This document shows, piece by piece, positions 59,723-64,000 of a DNA stretch of 64,000 nt. The position numbers and the translations under genes are program-made. Source of the DNA: Thermopolyspora sp044507605 (GTDB lineage Bacteria; Actinomycetota; Actinomycetes; Streptosporangiales; Streptosporangiaceae); the NCBI GenBank assembly GCA_044507605.1, contig JBIQJI010000015.1:1-64000 (forward strand), given 5' to 3'. The notes beneath the pieces were generated by a model. The model was not told where the DNA came from, ran no database searches, and saw nothing but the letters and a program-made list of their open reading frames with translations. Each line of letters starts with the position of its first letter. Within the stretch, counting starts at the first letter, position 1.

Positions 59723-59728
59723 ACCGTA
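59723..59728 (-). promoter_or_regulatory. -10 box of a leaderless promoter (protein kinase)
   Basis: On the minus strand TACGGT lies 6 bp before ATG 59716. Confidence 0.55.
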
Positions 59729-59766
59729 CTGGATCTCGCTGCGCCGGCCCGGGGAATGCGCCCGTC

Positions 59767-59887
59767 CCGGGAAACGGTGCCAACGGGAAAGAGCGCCGGT
59801 GCGGAAAGAGCGCGGTGGGGAAGAGCGCCGGTGCGGAAACGGTGCCCTTGAGGAAACAGCGCCCTTGGGCGAACGGCGCCCTGGGAA
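59767..59887. repeat. About seven tandem imperfect 16-18 bp repeats
   Basis: Units such as GGAAAGAGCGCCGGTGC, GGAAGAGCGCCGGTGC, GGAAACGGTGCCCTTGA and GGAAACAGCGCCCTTGG fill the gap between the ABC transporter stop and the kinase start. Confidence 0.75.
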
Positions 59888-59893
59888 GCGGGG

Positions 59894-61642
59894 TCAGGCG
59901 GCGACGGGTTCGCGGCGGTCGCGGCGGACGAGGGCGGCGTAGCGGCCGCCGAGGGCGAGCAGCTCCTCGTGGGTGCCGCGCTCGGCGATGCGGCCGTGGT
60001 CGAGGACGATGATCTGGTCGGCGTCGCGGATCGTGGACAGCCGGTGCGCGATGGTGATCGTGGTGCGGCCTTGGGCCAGCGTGTCGAGGGCTTCCTGGAC
60101 GGCCTGCTCGGTCTGGTTGTCGAGGGCGCTGGTGGCTTCGTCGAGGATGAGCACGGGCGGGTTGCGCAGCAGCGTGCGCGCGATCGCGAGGCGCTGCTTC
60201 TCGCCGCCGGAGAAGCGGTAGCCGCGCTCGCCCACCAGCGTGTCGTACCCGTCGGGCAGCCCGGCGATGTGGTCGTGGATGCGCGCGGCGGTCGCCGCCC
60301 GCACCAGCTCCTCGTCGGTCGCGTCGGGCTTGGCGAAGCGCAGGTTGTCGGCGATCGAGGCGTGGAACAGGTAGGTCTCCTGGGAGACGACGCCGACCGT
60401 GGCGGCGAGCGTGGCGAACGTCATGTCGCGGACGTCGACGCCGTCGATCGTCACCCGGCCCCCGGTCACGTCGTACAGCCGCGACGGCAAGTAGCTGAGC
60501 GTCGTCTTGCCGGACCCCGTCTCGCCGACGATGGCGAGCGTGGTGCCGGCGGGAACGGTGACGTCGATGCCGCTCAGCGTGGGCCGCTCGTCGCCGCCGT
60601 AGGCGAACTCGACGTGCTCGAACCGCACGTCGCCCTGCACCCGGCCGAGGTCGACCGCGCCGGGCCGTTCCTCGATGTCGATGGGCAGGTCGAGGTATTC
60701 GAAGATGCGGCCGAACAGCGACAGCGAGCTCTGCACCTCCACGCCGACCCGCAGCAGCTGCACGGTGGGCCGGAACAGGCTGCTCTGCAGGGTGGTGAAC
60801 GCCACGAGCGTGCCGACCGACACCAGCGACGTGAGCCCGGCCGCCCAGTAGATGACGGCCGGCATGGCGGCCATGACGATCTGGATGACGGACTGCCGCC
60901 AGCGCCCGGCCATCTCGGATCGGACTTCGAGGCCGGCGAGTTCGTCGGAGGCGCCGGCGAACCGCTCGGTGAGGGCGGGCGCGCGGCCCATGCTGCGGCC
61001 GAGCAGGATGCCGCTGACCGACAGCGACTCCTCGACCATCGATGACATGGCGGCGAGCTTGCGCTGCCGTTCGGACTTGATGCGCCGCCGCTCGGCCCCC
61101 ACCTTCCGGCTGATGAGCACGAACACCGGCAGCAGGACCAGGGACACGACGGTGAGCCGCCAGTCGAGCGCGACCATGGCCACGATCGTGGCGACGACGG
61201 TCGTGAGGTTGGAGACGATCGAGGTGGCGGTGGAGGTGACGACGGACTGCATGCCGCCGATGTCGTTGGCGATGCGCGACTGCACCTCGCCGGTGCGGGT
61301 GCGGGTGAAGAAGGCCAGCGACATGCGCTGCAGGTGGCCGTACACCGCGACCCGCAGGTCGTGCATGACGCGCTGGCCGACGGTGGTCGAGATGAGGGTC
61401 TGCACGACGTTGAACACGCTGGTGGCCACGGCCACCGCGATCATGCCGAGGGCGAGCACGGCGAGCAGCCCGGGGCGGCGCTCGGGGATGGCCTCGTCCA
61501 GGATCCGCCGTAGCAGGAACGGGGAGGCGAGCGAGACCAGCGAGGACAGGCCGATGAGCAGGCCGACGGTGGCGAGCCGCGCCCGGTACGGCCGGAACAG
61601 TCCGGCGATGCGCCGCAGGGGCGCACGGGGTTCGGGTGGCAT
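59894..61642 (-). CDS. ABC exporter, fused permease and ATPase
   Basis: The 582-residue half-transporter would work as a homodimer. Six membrane helices occupy about residues 20-300. The nucleotide-binding domain has Walker A GETGSGKTT, Q-loop VSQETYLF, signature FSGGEKQRL, Walker B VLILDEATSALD and H-loop AHRLS. It resembles multidrug or lipid exporters. It is divergent from a MarR gene, and its promoter overlaps a palindrome, so it is probably repressed until a ligand binds the regulator. Confidence 0.93.
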   Translation of the reverse strand: MPPEPRAPLRRIAGLFRPYRARLATVGLLIGLSSLVSLASPFLLRRILDEAIPERRPGLLAVLALGMIAVAVATSVFNVVQTLISTTVGQRVMHDLRVAVYGHLQRMSLAFFTRTRTGEVQSRIANDIGGMQSVVTSTATSIVSNLTTVVATIVAMVALDWRLTVVSLVLLPVFVLISRKVGAERRRIKSERQRKLAAMSSMVEESLSVSGILLGRSMGRAPALTERFAGASDELAGLEVRSEMAGRWRQSVIQIVMAAMPAVIYWAAGLTSLVSVGTLVAFTTLQSSLFRPTVQLLRVGVEVQSSLSLFGRIFEYLDLPIDIEERPGAVDLGRVQGDVRFEHVEFAYGGDERPTLSGIDVTVPAGTTLAIVGETGSGKTTLSYLPSRLYDVTGGRVTIDGVDVRDMTFATLAATVGVVSQETYLFHASIADNLRFAKPDATDEELVRAATAARIHDHIAGLPDGYDTLVGERGYRFSGGEKQRLAIARTLLRNPPVLILDEATSALDNQTEQAVQEALDTLAQGRTTITIAHRLSTIRDADQIIVLDHGRIAERGTHEELLALGGRYAALVRRDRREPVAA

Positions 61643-61686
61643 GGGGAACCTTTCGACGGGGAGGACGCCGGGCGGCGTCCCGGTAC

Positions 61687-61715
61687 AAATAAGACGTTAA
61701 CTCAAACTGAGTCAA
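61687..61715 (-). promoter_or_regulatory. Promoter of the ABC exporter
   Basis: On the minus strand TTGACT (61715-61710) and TTATTT (61692-61687) are separated by 17 bp, about 45 bp before the ATG. The -35 lies inside the palindromic operator. Confidence 0.55.
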
Positions 61716-61716
61716 C
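61696..61716. promoter_or_regulatory. MarR-type operator
   Basis: The 21-bp imperfect palindrome begins GTTAACTCA and ends TGAGTCAAC; the halves match at all but one position per arm. It covers the exporter -35, which fits repression by the adjacent MarR protein. Confidence 0.65.
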
Positions 61717-61741
61717 CTCTCAATCGGCTTTCCGGCTCTGC

Positions 61742-61747
61742 TACGCT
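61742..61747 (+). promoter_or_regulatory. -10 box of a leaderless promoter (MarR gene)
   Basis: TACGCT lies 7 bp before GTG 61755. Confidence 0.55.
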
Positions 61748-61754
61748 CCGGACC

Positions 61755-62222
61755 GTGGGGAACAGGTCGGCGGCCGAAGACGCCGCAGCCGACGAGCGAC
61801 CGGATCTCGGCGAGCTGTTCCTGCGGCTCACACGCAGGGCACGACGCGCCTACATCGAGCGGCTGGAGCCGTTCGGGCTGACCCCGTCGCGCGAACGCGC
61901 GCTGCGCGTCATCGCCCACGCCGACGAGCCGCTGCGCATGGTGCGGCTCGCCGAGCGGCTCGGGGTGGTGCCGCGCTCGGTGACACCGATCGTCGACGCG
62001 CTGGAGGAGGCCGGGCTGGTCCGCCGGGCCGTCGACCCCGCCAACCGCCGCTCGACCCTGCTGCTGCTCACCGACGCCGGCCGCGACCTGCTCGACGACA
62101 TGAAGCAGGCGAGGCACGCGGTGTCGGAGGAGCTGTTCGCGGTGCTGACGCCCGAGCAACGGGCGACACTGCACGACCTGCTGCTCGCGGTCGACGCCGG
62201 GCGGCCGACCGATCAGAGGTGA
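61755..62222 (+). CDS. MarR-family transcriptional regulator
   Basis: The 155-residue winged-helix repressor has the recognition helix region MVRLAERLGVVPRSVTPIVDALEEAGLV, the wing RAVDPANRRSTLLLLT, and dimerising helices at both ends. It probably controls the divergent ABC exporter and itself through the 21-bp palindrome between them. The start GTG appears leaderless. Confidence 0.9.
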   Translation: MGNRSAAEDAAADERPDLGELFLRLTRRARRAYIERLEPFGLTPSRERALRVIAHADEPLRMVRLAERLGVVPRSVTPIVDALEEAGLVRRAVDPANRRSTLLLLTDAGRDLLDDMKQARHAVSEELFAVLTPEQRATLHDLLLAVDAGRPTDQR

Positions 62223-62267
62223 CGCCCGGGCCCGATGCGGGCGACAGATGCGCCGAAAGCGGGCGGC

Positions 62268-62273
62268 TAAGCT
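62268..62273 (+). promoter_or_regulatory. -10 box of a leaderless promoter (phosphatase gene)
   Basis: TAAGCT lies 7 bp before GTG 62281. Confidence 0.5.
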
Positions 62274-62280
62274 CACCTGG

Positions 62281-63138
62281 GTGATGAGCGAACGCGATCG
62301 GTGGATCGTTCTCGAAGGCGCTGTCAACGTACGGGATCTCGGTGGGCTGCCCACCACCGACGGCGGCACGACCCGGTTCGGGCGGGTGCTGCGCGGCGAC
62401 AACCCGCAAGGGCTGACCGACCACGACGTCACCGTGCTCGTCGGCCGGCTCGGGCTCCGCACCGTCGTCGATCTGCGTTCCCGCGCCGAGGTGTCGCTGG
62501 AGGGGCCAGGGCCGCTGACCCGGGTGCCGGGGGTGACCCTGCATCACCTGACGCTGTTCGCCGAGCACGGCAGATACACCGACGTCGAGGCCGACACCCC
62601 GCACGAGCCGGCCGAGGCCGGCGTCGGCGCCGGGGCGGGCGAGGCCCAGGCGATCGACGGGGAGCGGGTGCTGCCCTGGACCAAGGAGCGCAGCGCCGAC
62701 GACCTCGCCGAGCTGCGCATCAGCGGCTACTACTACTCCTACCTGCGCGACCGGCCCGACTCGGTGGTGGCCGCCCTGCGGACGCTGGCCCGGCCCGGCG
62801 GCGCCGCGCTCGTGCACTGCGCGGCGGGCAAGGACCGCACCGGGGTGCTATCGGCCCTCGCGCTCGAAGTGGCCGGGGCCACGCGCGAGGCGATCATCGC
62901 GGACTACGTCGCCTCGGCCGAGCGCATCGGCCGCATCCTGGCCCGGCTGCGGGCCAGCAGCACCTACGCCACCGACCTGGACGGCAAACCCGCCGACGCG
63001 CACGCGCCGCGGCCGGAGTACATGACCCGGTTCCTCGGCTTCCTCGACGACCGCTTCGGCGGGCCCGTGGGCTGGCTCAAGGAGAACGGCTGGACCGACG
63101 CCGACGGTCGGGCGCTGCGCGCCCGGCTGCGCGACTGA
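62281..63138 (+). CDS. Tyrosine/serine protein phosphatase (PtpB-like family)
   Basis: The 285-residue protein has NVRDLGGLPTTDG, RTVVDLRSRAE and the Cx5R active site HCAAGKDRTG, where Lys after Gly is typical of the dual-specificity PtpB/Y_phosphatase3 group. A Gly/Ala-rich insertion lies near residue 115. GTG 62281 fits a leaderless start; ATG 62284 is the next codon. It could act on targets of Ser/Thr kinases or on phosphoinositides; unproven. Confidence 0.85.
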   Translation: MMSERDRWIVLEGAVNVRDLGGLPTTDGGTTRFGRVLRGDNPQGLTDHDVTVLVGRLGLRTVVDLRSRAEVSLEGPGPLTRVPGVTLHHLTLFAEHGRYTDVEADTPHEPAEAGVGAGAGEAQAIDGERVLPWTKERSADDLAELRISGYYYSYLRDRPDSVVAALRTLARPGGAALVHCAAGKDRTGVLSALALEVAGATREAIIADYVASAERIGRILARLRASSTYATDLDGKPADAHAPRPEYMTRFLGFLDDRFGGPVGWLKENGWTDADGRALRARLRD

Positions 63139-63236
63139 CCAGGGCCCGGCCGGGCCGGGAACGGGACCGCGGCCTCCTCATCCCGGCGCCCCGCCGGCGG
63201 GGCGAGGACGGCCGGGACCGGGGAGACGGCCGCGGA

Positions 63237-64000
63237 TCACAGATCGCGTTCGTCGCGCTCGGCGAGGAAACGCTCGAACTGGGCGGCGAGCTCGTCGCCG
63301 GTCGGCATGGGCGTGGTCTCGGCCATGAGGTTCTCGCGCTCGGAGCCGGCGGCGTAGGCGTCGTACTGCTGCTCCAGGCCGCGGATCGCCGTCGACAGCT
63401 CCTCCGACGCCCGGATCTGCTCCTCGACGGCGGCCGTGGTGGTGTCGGCGGCGCTGCGCAGGTCGTCGAGGGGGAAGACGAGCCCGGTCTCGCGCGCCAC
63501 GGCCTCCAACCCGGTGACCGCCGCCTTGGGATAGTCGGCCTGGGCGAGGTAGTGGGGCACGTGCACGGCGTACCCCAGGGCGTCGTGGCCCTTGGCGCCG
63601 AGGCGGAACTCGATCAGGGCGGCGATGCTGCCGGGCACCTGGACCCTGCCGAATGGGTTCGGTGCCGCGTTGGTGAGCAGCTCCGGCTTGCTGGCGTGGG
63701 TGGTCAGGCCGAGGGGACGGGTGTGCGGCACCGCCATCGGGATGCCGTGGACGGTGACCAGCCGACCGGCACCCAGGCGGGTGACGACCATGCCGACGGC
63801 CTCGGTGAACAGCTCCCACTCGCGGTCGGGCTCGGGACCGTGCAGCAGCAGGAACGGGCTGCCGGCGGCGTCGCGCACCAGGTAGACGGCGAGGTGCGGA
63901 GTGTCGTAATCGACCCAGCGATCGGAGTCGAACGTCATGATCGGGCGGCGGGAGCGGTAGTCGAGCAGACGGTCCACGTCGAACGTCGCGATGACCCGGT
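63237..64000 (-). CDS. PAC2 family protein (proteasome assembly chaperone 2-like), 5' end outside window
   Basis: At least 253 C-terminal residues are present; the frame runs through the window end, where it reads RVIATFDVDRLLDYRSRRP, typical of PAC2 proteins after their N-terminal strand. Later motifs are PFLLLHGPEPDREWELF, HGIPMAVPHTRPLGLTTHA and GYAVHVPHYLAQADYPKAA. The C-terminus is helical and acidic. Actinobacterial members are conserved and structurally like proteasome chaperones, but the role is not settled. Confidence 0.9.
   Translation of the reverse strand, partial: RVIATFDVDRLLDYRSRRPIMTFDSDRWVDYDTPHLAVYLVRDAAGSPFLLLHGPEPDREWELFTEAVGMVVTRLGAGRLVTVHGIPMAVPHTRPLGLTTHASKPELLTNAAPNPFGRVQVPGSIAALIEFRLGAKGHDALGYAVHVPHYLAQADYPKAAVTGLEAVARETGLVFPLDDLRSAADTTTAAVEEQIRASEELSTAIRGLEQQYDAYAAGSERENLMAETTPMPTGDELAAQFERFLAERDERDL

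Noticed and set aside
58164..62462. A 1432-codon minus-strand frame across the kinase and ABC genes
   Set aside because: It reads Arg/Pro/Gly-rich translations of the real genes in another frame and crosses several genes and promoters.

Overview
The window is chromosomal DNA from a high-GC Gram-positive actinomycete. The GC content, the GTG starts, the leaderless promoters and the gene orders hrdB-DUF7455-parE...parC and fabD-fabH-acpP-fabF-accD next to a fasR-type regulator and aceE all point that way. The mix of genes suggests a Streptosporangiales-like organism; that placement is inference, since no database search was possible.

Region 1 (1-31.7 kb) is mostly core genome. It holds the 3' end of the principal sigma factor gene, topoisomerase IV subunit B and (convergent) subunit A, a beta-carbonic anhydrase, a PfkB kinase, a GNAT/acyl-CoA-synthetase lysine acetyltransferase, a two-domain sulfurtransferase, and an ECF sigma/hypothetical/TPR-CHAT operon. 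It then carries a complete fatty-acid elongation start cluster with an acyl-CoA carboxylase beta subunit, its PucR/FasR-type regulator, homodimeric pyruvate dehydrogenase E1, and small conserved genes (DUF1918, YjbQ, DUF3052, a peroxiredoxin, a zinc-ribbon protein).

Region 2 (32.17-40.34 kb) is a genomic island at a tRNA-Val(TAC) gene. The 3' 45 bp of the tRNA recurs at 36.5 kb (identical) and 40.3 kb (3 differences), so two related integrative elements appear to sit in tandem. The first has an intact tyrosine integrase, an N-terminally truncated RepSA-like replication initiator and a frameshifted IS1380-type transposase. The second keeps only the integrase C-terminus, a broken flavoprotein gene and an intact, lower-GC two-gene cassette: a PD-(D/E)xK nuclease-like protein and an unrecognised 472-residue partner. 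An 11-bp motif, CGTGCCATTAG, marks the ends of both elements. Just outside the last att copy lies a gene for a protein with eleven uninterrupted 12-residue repeats and a DNA-binding-like C-terminus. The nuclease cassette and the repeat protein are the best candidates here for undescribed systems.

Region 3 (41.6-64 kb) is variable chromosome. It carries a gamma-glutamylcyclotransferase-like protein, a redox/two-component pair (REC-thioredoxin-fold-flavoprotein fusion followed by a cNMP-domain histidine kinase), a fructokinase-like gene with a LacI-type operator, a siderophore-interacting protein behind an IdeR/DmdR1 iron box, and a secreted GH3 glycosidase with a CBM2. It continues with a long HrpA helicase, a cytoplasmic trypsin-fold protease, a gamma-glutamyltransferase, a PASTA-less Ser/Thr kinase, a MarR/ABC-exporter divergent pair with a shared operator, a tyrosine phosphatase and the end of a PAC2-family gene. 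At least eight genes have a TAnnnT -10 box 6-7 bp before the start codon, which indicates extensive leaderless transcription.
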